A stretch of DNA of 64,000 nucleotides from Actinomycetota bacterium (lineage in GTDB: Bacteria > Actinomycetota > Actinomycetes > S36-B12). Made by a program: the position numbers and the translations under genes. The notes under the pieces were generated by a model. That model did no database searches, had not been told where the DNA came from, and saw only the letters and a program-made list of their open reading frames with translations. This document shows, piece after piece, positions 24,880 to 34,304 of the stretch (positions within the stretch are counted from its first letter, which is position 1; the number at the start of each line of letters is the position of its first letter). The DNA lies in contig JAUSNB010000018.1 in the NCBI GenBank assembly GCA_030645615.1, positions 1 to 64,000 on the forward strand. The letters run 5' to 3'.

Positions 24880-25416
24880 CTAGGGCAGCAGGCCGCAGTG
24901 GGCCAGGGCCATCCGCACGAGGCGGCCCTGCCCGCCGCTCATCTCCTCCTGGAACTGCGGCGAGGCCGCCTCGGCCGGGCTCACCCACACGAGGTCGAGG
25001 GACTCCTGCGACGGCACGCAGTCCCCGGCGACAGGCACGACGAAAGCCAGCGCCACGGCATGCTGCCGTGGATCGTGGAAGCCGGTGACGCCCGGATCCG
25101 GGAAGTACTCCACCACGGTGAACGGCTGCGGCGATGTCGGCACCCGAGGCAGGGCCATGCCGCCAAGGTCCTTCTCGATATGGCGCACGAGCGCGTCGCG
25201 CACCCGTTCCCCGTACAGCACCCGGCCGGAGACGACGGCGCGGGACAGGCTGCCGTCAGGCATGGCCCGCAGGAGCAGTCCGATGCTGGTCACCTGCCCA
25301 CGAGAGTCGATCCGGACGGGGACTGCGTCGATGTAGACGATCGGCAGCCGCTCCCGCGCTGAGGAAAGCTCGTCGGCGGACAGCCAGGTGGCACGCGTAT
25401 CGAGGATGTCGCTCAC
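24880..25416 (-). CDS. NUDIX-like protein of the DUF4916 family
   Basis: A 178-residue protein matching the actinobacterial DUF4916/NUDIX family. Conserved blocks include YIDAVPVRIDSRG, VSGRVLYGERVRDALVRHIEKDLG (in the place of the NUDIX box) and DPRQHAVALAFVVPVAGDC. The canonical NUDIX GX5EX7REUXEEXGU signature is replaced, so hydrolase activity on nucleotide diphosphates is not assured. GTG 25416 is chosen as start because TATGGT ends 7 nt upstream; the ATG at 25428 falls inside that hexamer. Divergent from the LysE gene. Confidence 0.82.
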   Translation of the reverse strand: MSDILDTRATWLSADELSSARERLPIVYIDAVPVRIDSRGQVTSIGLLLRAMPDGSLSRAVVSGRVLYGERVRDALVRHIEKDLGGMALPRVPTSPQPFTVVEYFPDPGVTGFHDPRQHAVALAFVVPVAGDCVPSQESLDLVWVSPAEAASPQFQEEMSGGQGRLVRMALAHCGLLP

Positions 25417-25423
25417 GTGAGGG

Positions 25424-25429
25424 ACCATA
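25424..25429 (-). promoter_or_regulatory. -10 hexamer TATGGT (leaderless), decides the DUF4916 start
   Basis: TATGGT ends 7 nt before GTG 25416. An in-frame ATG at 25428 overlaps the hexamer and therefore cannot be the start of a transcript from this promoter. Confidence 0.55.
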
Positions 25430-25454
25430 CTGTCCGGATGCGCCGGACTCCCCC

Positions 25455-26081
25455 GTGATCGGGGCCTTCCTCGCCGGCCTCGGGATCGGCGCCCTGGCGG
25501 CGGCCAACGTCGGCCCGATCTGGCTGCTGTGCGTGCGAACCAGCGCTCGCTTCGGCTGGGCGTCCGGTGCTGCCATCGGCCTCGGCGCCGCGATCGTCGA
25601 CCTCTCCTACGCCGTGCTCGGCGCACTCGGCGCCACGGCGCTCTTGCAGTTCGCTCCCCTGCGCATCGGCCTTGGCCTCCTCGGCGCCGCGGTCCTGATC
25701 GTCATCGGCGCCCGGACCCTTCGCGACGCCTTCCGAGTGCGGCAGGGTGCCGAGGACCTGAGCGAGGTGATCGAGCCGCGCCACGCCTTGCGAACAGGCC
25801 TGATCGCCACCGCGTCGAATCCACTGACGATCCTGACGTGGGGCGCGGTCTTCTCGGGCGCGGCTGCGGCCGACGTCGCCGCCACGGCAGCCGGTGCCGT
25901 GGCCTTCGTGCTGGGGATCGGCTTGGGCTCGCTGGCCTTCCACCTGGTCCTCGCCGGCGTCGCCGGCACGCTCGGCGGGCGCATGGGACCCCGGGCGCTC
26001 GCGTGGACCGATGCCGTGAGCGGGATCGGCCTGATCGGCTTCGGGGCCCTTCTGGGCGTCCGCACCGTGCGCGAAGGCTGA
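25455..26081 (+). CDS. LysE/RhtB-family amino-acid exporter
   Basis: A 208-residue membrane protein with about six hydrophobic segments. GALAAANVGPIWLLCVR near the N-terminus corresponds to the conserved GPxxL block of LysE exporters, and ATASNPLTILTWGAVF matches the NP motif of the fourth segment. These proteins export lysine, threonine, homoserine or similar amino acids. The GTG 25455 is the first start in this frame after the divergent promoter. The substrate cannot be assigned. Confidence 0.83.
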   Translation: MIGAFLAGLGIGALAAANVGPIWLLCVRTSARFGWASGAAIGLGAAIVDLSYAVLGALGATALLQFAPLRIGLGLLGAAVLIVIGARTLRDAFRVRQGAEDLSEVIEPRHALRTGLIATASNPLTILTWGAVFSGAAAADVAATAAGAVAFVLGIGLGSLAFHLVLAGVAGTLGGRMGPRALAWTDAVSGIGLIGFGALLGVRTVREG

Positions 26082-26119
26082 CGACGGGTTAGCGTCGTCC
26101 CAGCAGAAGGGGAGACACC

Positions 26120-26584
26120 ATGGTCCGCGTGAGTCCGGCGTCCGACGGCCCGAGCCGTCCTGACGGCGCGCCCTATCCCGTCGTCCGCGATGAAGACGAG
26201 TGGCAGGCCGCGCTGACCCCCCTGGAATACCACGTCCTGCGCGAAGCAGGCACCGAGGCGCCCTTCGTCGGGGAGTACACGGACACCAAGGCCGAGGGCG
26301 TCTACCGGTGCCGCGCTTGCCAGGCCGAGCTGTTCCGCAGCGATGCCAAGTTCGACTCCCATTGCGGCTGGCCGAGTTTCTACGCCCCGCTGGCCCAGGA
26401 CAGCGTGGTCTACGTCGAGGACCACAGCCTTGGCCGGGCGCGCGCTGAGGTCCGCTGCGCGTCATGCGGCGGCCATCTCGGTCACGTATTCGAGGGAGAG
26501 GGCTACGGCACGCCGACCGACCTTCGCTACTGCATCAACTCGATCTCAATGACGCTCGAGCCGCAGGACGGGCAGGAGCCCTAG
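26120..26584 (+). CDS. msrB: Peptide-methionine (R)-S-oxide reductase
   Basis: A 154-residue MsrB that repairs R-methionine sulfoxide. Zinc cysteines are C64, C67, C113 and C116 (CRAC, CASC); the catalytic cysteine is C138 in RYCINS. The substrate pocket HCGWPSFY (81-88) is intact. The usual recycling cysteine upstream of the domain is not obvious, so it may be reduced directly by thioredoxin. The leader contains AGGGGAG about 8 nt upstream of ATG 26120. Stop codon shares CTAG with the convergent EamA gene. Confidence 0.95.
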   Translation: MVRVSPASDGPSRPDGAPYPVVRDEDEWQAALTPLEYHVLREAGTEAPFVGEYTDTKAEGVYRCRACQAELFRSDAKFDSHCGWPSFYAPLAQDSVVYVEDHSLGRARAEVRCASCGGHLGHVFEGEGYGTPTDLRYCINSISMTLEPQDGQEP

Positions 26585-27411
26585 CCCGCCGACGCGATCA
26601 TCAATACGCCACCGATGGCGGCGACCACGCCCGCGTACTGCACCGCGCGCAGCCGCTCGCGCAGGAAGATGGCGGCGAGGATGGCCGTAACCACCGGGTA
26701 GAGGCTGCCCAGCACGGATGTCGTCGACAGCAGTCCCGTCGTCGTGGCCACGCCGAAAGCCACGTTGGCCCCCGCGTCGAAGATCCCGATGATGACGAGC
26801 GGGAACACGTCGCGACGCCCTGCCCCTCCGATGCTGCGCACCGCGACGAGGACGATGGCGAAGATGACGACCGACGTCACGCGCATGCCCGTCATCGTCA
26901 TGAGTGCGTCGTATCGACTGCCCTCGGCCATCAGGACGTACATGCCGCCGAAGCCGAGGGCAGCGGCACCCGCAAGCAGCAACGGCCGAGCCGATTCCGC
27001 CCCGGAAAGCTCCGGGCCGCTGGCCAGCAGGATTCCGACGACCGCGAGGATGATGCCCAGGACCTGGATCGGCGCGGGCTGCTCGCCGCGGAGCAGCGAC
27101 ACGGCCACGGGCACCAGTACCGACAGTGACACGAGGGGCGAGACGATCCCCATTGGCCCGATGGCCAAGGCCTGGTAGAAGGCCACCATCGCTACCAGTC
27201 CCAGCACGCTGGCGCCGATGGCCCACGGCCAGTAGCCCGGGTCCCTCGACCATCCGCCCGATACCGTGGCGATGACCCCGAGGACGACGAAGCCCACCCC
27301 CTGGGAGAGCCCGTACACCGCCAGTGCCGGCAGCCGGCGCGACGTAACGCCGCCGATGAAGTCCGCGGTCCCCCACATCAGCGACGACATGACGGCGAGG
27401 AGTGCGGACAC
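26581..27411 (-). CDS. EamA/DMT-superfamily transporter
   Basis: A 276-residue permease with ten predicted membrane segments in two EamA repeats. The first begins LMWGTADFIGGVTSRR, and both repeats end in the typical GE/RERL phrases (LLRGEQPAPIQVLG; FLRERLRAVQYAG). Members export metabolites or amino acids. GTG 27411 is preferred because TAGGGT ends exactly 6 nt upstream; a GTG at 27417 directly abuts the hexamer. Divergent from DUF3000. Confidence 0.85.
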   Translation of the reverse strand: MSALLAVMSSLMWGTADFIGGVTSRRLPALAVYGLSQGVGFVVLGVIATVSGGWSRDPGYWPWAIGASVLGLVAMVAFYQALAIGPMGIVSPLVSLSVLVPVAVSLLRGEQPAPIQVLGIILAVVGILLASGPELSGAESARPLLLAGAAALGFGGMYVLMAEGSRYDALMTMTGMRVTSVVIFAIVLVAVRSIGGAGRRDVFPLVIIGIFDAGANVAFGVATTTGLLSTTSVLGSLYPVVTAILAAIFLRERLRAVQYAGVVAAIGGVLMIASAG

Positions 27412-27417
27412 GCGCAC

Positions 27418-27423
27418 ACCCTA
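27418..27423 (-). promoter_or_regulatory. -10 hexamer TAGGGT (leaderless) for EamA gene
   Basis: TAGGGT ends 6 nt before GTG 27411 on the minus strand, favouring that start over GTG 27417. Confidence 0.5.
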
Positions 27424-27470
27424 GGCGGGTGCACCGGCGCGCCTGATCCCGCCAGCGGGCGCCTGCCGCC

Positions 27471-27476
27471 TAGCCT
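27471..27476 (+). promoter_or_regulatory. -10 hexamer TAGCCT (leaderless) for DUF3000-RNase D operon
   Basis: TAGCCT ends 6 nt before ATG 27483. Confidence 0.6.
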
Positions 27477-27482
27477 GCCGAT

Positions 27483-28085
27483 ATGAGGACGATCACGTCC
27501 CGCTCCGACGGGTTCGCGCGCGCACTGGAGCAGGTGCGCGCCGTCCCGGTCCGACCGGAGTTCGACCTCGACGAGGCCCCGGCCCCGCAGCGGCTGGCCC
27601 CATCGTCCCTCGCCCTCACGGTGGAGCGGGCCGATCCGGACCTGCCCGAGGCAAGCGGCCGCTTCGTTCTCCTGCACGACCCGGACGGGGTCGACGAGTG
27701 GGAGGGCAGCTTCCGGGCCGTCGTGTTCGTCCGGGCCGAGATCGAGGCGGACCTCGTCGACGACCCGATGCTGCAGGAGGTGGGCTGGAGCTGGGTGCTG
27801 GAGGCTTTGGCGTCGACCGGGAGCAGGTCCACCCAACTCGGCGGAACGGTGACCCGCACGTCCGGTCATTCGTTCGGCACCATGGTCGACCGACCTTCGG
27901 ACGGCTTCCTGGAGATCCGTGCCTCGTGGACGCCCTCGGAGGACGCGGCCACGGGAGAGGTGCTCGACGACCTGGGGCAGCACGTCTCGGCGTGGCTGAA
28001 CCTCACCGCTCTGGCCGCCGGACTCGCGCCGCTCCCGCCCGGCATAACGTACGTCGACGCGGCCCGGCGGCGCGGTCGCCGATGA
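27483..28085 (+). CDS. DUF3000 family protein
   Basis: A 200-residue cytoplasmic protein matching the actinobacterial DUF3000 family. Recognisable blocks are RFVLLHDPDGVDEWEG, LQEVGWSWVLEAL, GTVTRTSGHSFG and EIRASWTP. Function unknown. Its stop overlaps the RNase D-like start by ATGA, an arrangement I know from other Actinobacteria, which suggests a role near RNA processing, but there is no direct evidence. Confidence 0.86.
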   Translation: MRTITSRSDGFARALEQVRAVPVRPEFDLDEAPAPQRLAPSSLALTVERADPDLPEASGRFVLLHDPDGVDEWEGSFRAVVFVRAEIEADLVDDPMLQEVGWSWVLEALASTGSRSTQLGGTVTRTSGHSFGTMVDRPSDGFLEIRASWTPSEDAATGEVLDDLGQHVSAWLNLTALAAGLAPLPPGITYVDAARRRGRR

Positions 28086-29323
28086 GCGAACGGCCAGAGC
28101 CGGACGACCATGCGGACCCGATCGCGCCCTTCGAGCCGCGCGACGGCGTGCCCCTCGTCATCGAGGATGAGGCCGCTTTGCGGGACTTCGCGGACCGCCT
28201 CGCCGCGGGCTCCGGGCCGCTCGCGGTCGATGCCGAACGGGCTTCGGGCTACCGATACGGCCAACGCGCCTACCTGGTGCAGGTGCGCCGCGAAGGATCC
28301 GGAACTGCCCTGATCGACCCGATCGCGGTCCCCGATCTCGCCCCGATCCAGGCAGCCACCGTGGGGGTGGAGTGGATCCTGCATGCTGCCACGCAGGACC
28401 TGCACTGCCTTGCCGAGGTCGGCCTGAGCCCGAGCGCCCTGTTCGACACCGAGTTGGCCGGACGGCTGCTGGGCCGCGAACGCGTCAGCCTTGCCGCCCT
28501 CGTGGCCAGCGAGCTCGGGCAGGTGCTGGAGAAGGGTCACGGTGCGACCGACTGGTCCCTCCGCCCGCTTAGCGCCGCGCAGTTGCGGTACGCAGCCCTT
28601 GACGTGGAGCTCCTGGCCGAGCTCCGCGACGTGCTGGACCAGGCGCTCGTGGAGGCTGGCAAGCGCGCCATCGCCGCGGAGGAGTTCGACGCCCTGCTCT
28701 CCTTCGCCCCGAGGGCACGCGGCGAGGACGAATGGCGGCGGACCTCGGGCATCCACCGGCTCCGCAAGCCGCGGGCACTGGCCATCGTCCGGGAGTTGTG
28801 GCTGGCCCGCGACGACATCGCCCGTCGTCGCGACATCGCGGTCGGCCGGATCCTGCCCGATGCCGCCATCGTGGCCGCGGCACATGCGGCCCCGGCTGAT
28901 GCCGATGCGCTCGCCGCCCTGCCCGAGTTCCGTGGGCGTGGGGCGAGCCGGTACCTGCGGGAGTGGTGGCAGGGCGTGGCCCGCGCCCTCGCGCTCCCGG
29001 CCGCCGACCTCCCGGCCGCCGCTCCCCCGCCGTCGGGACCGCCGCAGCCACGGTCCTGGCCCGATCGTGACCCCGTGGCGGCCGCCCGGCTGGAGGCGGC
29101 GCGCTCAGGGCTGGCGGCCATCGCGCAGACCCTGGGCATGCCGACCGAGAACGTGCTCAGCCCGGACACCGTCCGCCGGCTGTGCTGGGAGCCGCCCGCC
29201 GATGGGGACGTCGCCACAGCACTTGCCCGGATGGGAGCCAGGCCCTGGCAGGTAGCGGCCTGCTGCGAACCCCTGCTGGCGGCGCTCGCGACCACGCCGC
29301 CGGTTGACGCTACTGGCCAGTAG
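28082..29323 (+). CDS. rnd: Ribonuclease D-like 3'-5' exoribonuclease (HRDC)
   Basis: A 413-residue DEDD-family exonuclease that trims tRNA or other RNA 3' ends. Exo I is AVDAERASGYRYGQ (D-x-E); Exo II is ILHAATQDLHCL; Exo III is RYAALDVELL (Y-x3-D). An HRDC nucleic-acid-binding domain follows (roughly 220-300, WRRTSGIHRLRKPRALAIVRELW), then a Pro-rich linker and a further helical domain common to actinobacterial homologs. ATG 28082 overlaps the DUF3000 stop. About 75 nt later a separate promoter with an operator serves the fatty acid oxidation genes. Confidence 0.9.
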   Translation: MSERPEPDDHADPIAPFEPRDGVPLVIEDEAALRDFADRLAAGSGPLAVDAERASGYRYGQRAYLVQVRREGSGTALIDPIAVPDLAPIQAATVGVEWILHAATQDLHCLAEVGLSPSALFDTELAGRLLGRERVSLAALVASELGQVLEKGHGATDWSLRPLSAAQLRYAALDVELLAELRDVLDQALVEAGKRAIAAEEFDALLSFAPRARGEDEWRRTSGIHRLRKPRALAIVRELWLARDDIARRRDIAVGRILPDAAIVAAAHAAPADADALAALPEFRGRGASRYLREWWQGVARALALPAADLPAAAPPPSGPPQPRSWPDRDPVAAARLEAARSGLAAIAQTLGMPTENVLSPDTVRRLCWEPPADGDVATALARMGARPWQVAACCEPLLAALATTPPVDATGQ

Positions 29324-29332
29324 CCAGCCAAG

Positions 29333-29346
29333 TTACCCGTCGGTAA
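29333..29346. promoter_or_regulatory. Inverted repeat TTACCCGTCGGTAA, probable operator of the beta-oxidation operon
   Basis: TTACC and GGTAA are perfect 5-bp arms around a 4-base centre, 53 nt before the thiolase start. TetR-type fatty acid regulators of Actinobacteria are known to bind sites of the general form TTACnnnnnnGTAA upstream of fad genes. The regulator gene is not in the window. Confidence 0.5.
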
Positions 29347-29398
29347 TATGGGCCGGGGAGGCCCGTTCGGGCTCCTGATGCTGACCCGGGGAGCCGTC

Positions 29399-30594
<1,196 letters not shown>

Positions 30595-30598
<4 letters not shown>

Positions 30599-32691
30599 GC
30601 ACCGACACGGACACGCACGACGAGGTCGTCACCCGTGCTCGCGTACGCGTGGTCGACATGCCCGCACAGGCCGGCAGGCTCGCCCTCATCACGCTCGACA
30701 ACGATCGCGACCACACCAGGCCGAGCACTTTCGGCCCCGGCGGGCTCACGTCGCTGAACGAAGCCCTGGACTCGGTCACGCAGATGCGTGACCTGGCTGC
30801 CATCGCGGTGACCGGCAAGCCGTTCATCTTCGCCGTCGGCGCGGACCTGTCCGCCATGGGCAGGGTGAACGATCCCGCGATCATCAAGCAGTTCGCCCAC
30901 TTCGGCCACAACGTGATGCGCCGGCTTGGCGAGATGAGCGTGCCCACGTTCGCCTTCGTCAACGGCGCGGCCATGGGCGGTGGGACCGAACTGGCCCTGC
31001 ACTGCGACTACCGCACCATGTCGACCGGCGCCGCCGGCATGTCCCTGCCCGAGGTGTTCCTCGGACTGGTCCCCGGCTGGGGCGGCGCCTTCCTGCTGCC
31101 CAACCTCATCGGCCCCGCCGATGCCCTGCAGGTGATCATCGCCAACCCCATGCAGCAGAACAAGCAACTGCGCCCCAAGGACGCACTCAAGCTACGGGTC
31201 GTCGATGCGCTGTTCGAGCCCGCAGAGTTCCTGGAGGAGTCGATCCGGTGGGCCGCTGGCGTCGTCAGCGGGACGATCGCGGTCGCCCGGCCCGAGCCTG
31301 ACCGGGAGTCATGGGACGCCATCGTCGACATCGCTCACGGCATGGTCGACTCGCGGCTGCACGGGGCCACGCCGGCCCCCTATCGCGCGCTGGATCTCGT
31401 CCGGGCGGCCCGGACAGCGACCCGGGACGAGGGCTTCGCCGCCGAGGACGATGCGCTGACCGATCTCGTCATGGGCGAGGACCTCCGAGCCAGCCTCTAC
31501 GCCTTCGACCTCGTCCAGCGCCGGGCCAAGAAGCCCGCTGGCGTCCCGGACAAGTCCCTGGCCCGCCGCGTCTCCAAGGTCGGCATCGTCGGTGCGGGGC
31601 TCATGGCATCCCAACTCGCGCTGCTGTTCGCCAAGCGCTTGGAGGTGCCGGTCGTGATGACCGACCTCGACGCCGAGCGCGTCGCCAGCGGCCTGGCCTA
31701 CGTGCGGGAGGACTTGGCCGGGCAGGTGGCCAAGGGGCGCCTCACCCAGGACAAGGCCAACCGTCTCGCAGCCCTCGTGACCGGCGATACCGACAAGGAT
31801 GACTTCGCGGACGCAGACTTCGTCATCGAGGCCGTGTTCGAGAACCTGGACGTGAAGAGGAAGGTCTTCGCCGAACTCGAGGCAATCGTCCCGGAGACCT
31901 GCGTGCTGGCCACCAACACGTCATCGCTGTCGATCACCGACATGGCGGCCGGGCTGCTCCATCCCGAGCGGGTGGTGGGCTTCCACTTCTTCAATCCCGT
32001 GGCGTTGATGCCCCTGTTGGAGATCGCCCGAGCCGAGCGCACGGACGACGCCACCCTTGCCACCGCCTTCGCGGTCGGAAGGCAGCTCAAGAAGTCCTGC
32101 GTCCTCGTCAAGGATGCTCCGGCATTCGTCGTCAATCGACTCCTGACGCGCTTCCTCGGCGAGGTCACCCGCGCGGTTGACGAAGGGACTCCGTTCGAGG
32201 TCGCCGACCGGGCCCTCGAGCCACTCGGCCTCCCGATGTCGCCCTTCAGCTTGCTCGAGCTCGTCGGGCCGGCCGTGGCCTTCCACGTCTCCGAGACGAT
32301 GGTGGCCGCATACCCGGAGCGCTTCTATGCCTCGGAGAACATGCGCAAGGTCGTCGATGCCGGGCTGAAGTCCATCCTTGTGACGGGGGCCGACGGGACC
32401 ACGTCCGTCGATCCGAAGGTGGCGGCCCTGTACGTCCTCGGCGATGCGCCGCTGACCGCTGACCAGGTCCGCGAGCGTGCGCTGCTTGCGCTGGCCGATG
32501 AAGTACGCCGGATGCTGGATGAGGGCGTCGTCGCCGCGGCCCAGGACATCGACCTGTGCATGATCCTCGGAGCCGGGTGGCCGTTCTGGCTCGGCGGCAT
32601 CACCCCGTACCTGGATCGTTCAGGCGCATCCGAGCGATCGACCGGGCAGCGCTTCCTGACTCATGGCGTCGCCTCCGTTCCCGTGCGGTAG
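30595..32691 (+). CDS. fadB: FadB/FadJ-like fatty acid oxidation complex subunit
   Basis: A 698-residue fusion of enoyl-CoA hydratase and 3-hydroxyacyl-CoA dehydrogenase. The hydratase half has the oxyanion loops AVGADLSAM and NGAAMGGGTELAL, and both catalytic acids could lie in MSLPEVFLGLVPGWGG. The NAD-binding motif GIVGAGLMASQLA starts the dehydrogenase half at about residue 328; the catalytic His is in VGFHFFNPV, and DAPAFVVNRLL begins the dimer domain. The C-terminal domain closes with the duplicated 3HCDH fold. Coupled to the thiolase gene, it completes hydration, oxidation and thiolysis of fatty acyl-CoA. Confidence 0.93.
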
Positions 32692-32706
32692 CAGCCGACC
32701 CGTGCG

Positions 32707-33462
32707 TCAGTCGTACTTGCTCATGACCCTGACGTTGATGGCCGGCATGACGCCGACAAATGCCGCCACGACGATGAAGCCGGGCGCGATGGCCGACCAG
32801 TTCAATGGCTCGAGGATCAGCGACCGCATTGCCTCCGTCACGTAGGTCACGGGGTTGAGCGTCGCGGCCACTTCCATCACATCGGTGAGCAAGTCACGCG
32901 GCACGAAGTTGGGGGTGAGGAAGAGCAACGGGAAGAACACGAGGCCGGCCGAGTTCGTTGCAGCCGAACTGCGGGTCTTGAGCGCCACGAACTGCAGGAA
33001 GGCGGCGTAGCCCGTGGCCCAACCCGCGGCCTGCAGGACAAGCAGCAGGACGCCGACGATGCCGCTGGCAAGGCGCACACCGAACGGGAGCGCGACGACG
33101 ATGATGACGACCGTCATCGCAGCGATCTTGATCGGCTCCGAGATCAGACGCCCAAGGGCTATCGACGTGCGCGACACCGGCGTGGCGCGGATCTTGTCGA
33201 AGTACCTGTTCTCGATCTCCTCGACGAGGTACAGCGCCGCCGTTCCGAACGACGCTGCCAGCAGGATCGTTGCGGGCAGCTGGAACGCCCCGTAGTTCTG
33301 CCCGCGGAGGAAAGGCGTCGTGTCGGTCGGGAAGATGCGTGCTGCCTGGCCCACGTTGACGACGAGGAAGAACAGCGGGATGAGCAGCGTGGGGAGCAAT
33401 GCATCGGGAGTGCGCCACGCCTCGCGCAGGCCGCGTCCGCCGATCACCTTGAGCGCATTCAT
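32707..33462 (-). CDS. ABC-2 type transporter permease
   Basis: A 251-residue permease with six membrane helices. An EEIENRYFDKIRATPVSRTS coupling block and a C-terminal LNPVTYVTEAMRSL (the ABC-2 signature) are present; these proteins resemble the daunorubicin/polyketide exporter DrrB. ATG 33462 overlaps the end of the ATPase reading frame by ATGA. Its partner ATPase gene is disrupted by a frameshift and a TAG, so the transporter may be inactive unless another ATPase substitutes. Confidence 0.88.
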   Translation of the reverse strand: MNALKVIGGRGLREAWRTPDALLPTLLIPLFFLVVNVGQAARIFPTDTTPFLRGQNYGAFQLPATILLAASFGTAALYLVEEIENRYFDKIRATPVSRTSIALGRLISEPIKIAAMTVVIIVVALPFGVRLASGIVGVLLLVLQAAGWATGYAAFLQFVALKTRSSAATNSAGLVFFPLLFLTPNFVPRDLLTDVMEVAATLNPVTYVTEAMRSLILEPLNWSAIAPGFIVVAAFVGVMPAINVRVMSKYD

Positions 33463-34261
33463 GCCTGAACCTCCCGGACCTCGCCTGCGCCACGTTCTCG
33501 CCCTCGACCCGTGACGTCGAGGAACACATCGTCGAGGGTGGGCTCGACGTCGCCGCCGCGCTTGGCCTTGAGGTCGGCCTTGAGCGAGGCGGGAGTCCCC
33601 TAGCGGACGATGCGTCCGCTGTCGATGATCGCCAGGCGCGAGCACAGTTGATCGGCCTCTTCGAGGTACTGCGTCGTGAGGAAGACCGTCACCCCTAGGG
33701 CATTGATGCGCCGGACCTCCTCCCAGACCACGAGTCGGCTCGCCGGATCAAGACCGGTTGTCGGCTCATCCAGGAAGAGCACGTCCGGTCGGTGGACGAG
33801 CGCGCTGGCGAGGTCGAGCCGTCGCTTCATGCCGCCCGAGTAGGTCTTGGTCCGCCTGTCCGCGGCATCGGTCAGGTCGACGAGTTCCAGGAGTTCCTCG
33901 GCCCGGGTCGCCGCCGCGGCCGTCGACAGCCCGAAGAGCCTGGCCTGAAGCACGAGGATCTCGCGCCCGGACTGCCGGGGATCCAGGCCCACGTCCTGAA
34001 GGGCGACACCGATCTTGTGCCGCACTCCGTCGGGTCGGAGGCCACGTCGATGCCGACGACCTGCGCTGACCCGGTGGATATCGTCGTGAGGGTCGTGAGC
34101 ATGCGCACTGTCGTGGACTTGCCGGCTCCGTTTGGCCCGAGGAAGCCGAAGACCTCACCCGTACGGACCTGCAGGTCCACGCCCCGCACCGCCTCGACCG
34201 TGGAGCCCTTCTTCCCTTGGAACGTCTTGACCAGGCCCTGGGCCGTCACCGCGATCGTCAT
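33459..34261 (-). pseudogene. ABC transporter ATPase, disrupted by a 1-nt frameshift and an in-frame TAG
   Basis: DrrA-like ATPase. From ATG 34261 the frame encodes a normal N-terminus with Walker A (GPNGAGKST) up to DPTE, then goes out of frame at about 34025: GAGTGCGG lacks the one G needed for GAG-GTG-CGG, after which RHKIGVALQDVGLDPRQSG continues in the -1 frame through the signature YSGGMKRRLDL and Walker B VLFLDEPTTGLD. That frame hits TAG at 33600-33602 after SGRIVR but stays open through GTPASLKADLKAK, the usual C-terminal region, to TGA 33459. The last stop overlaps the permease ATG (ATGA), which confirms the original gene end. About 267 residues if repaired. Confidence 0.85.
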
Positions 34262-34304
34262 GGCCGCGAGGGTACGGAATCACCCTGACGACGGCCAGCC
34301 CACC

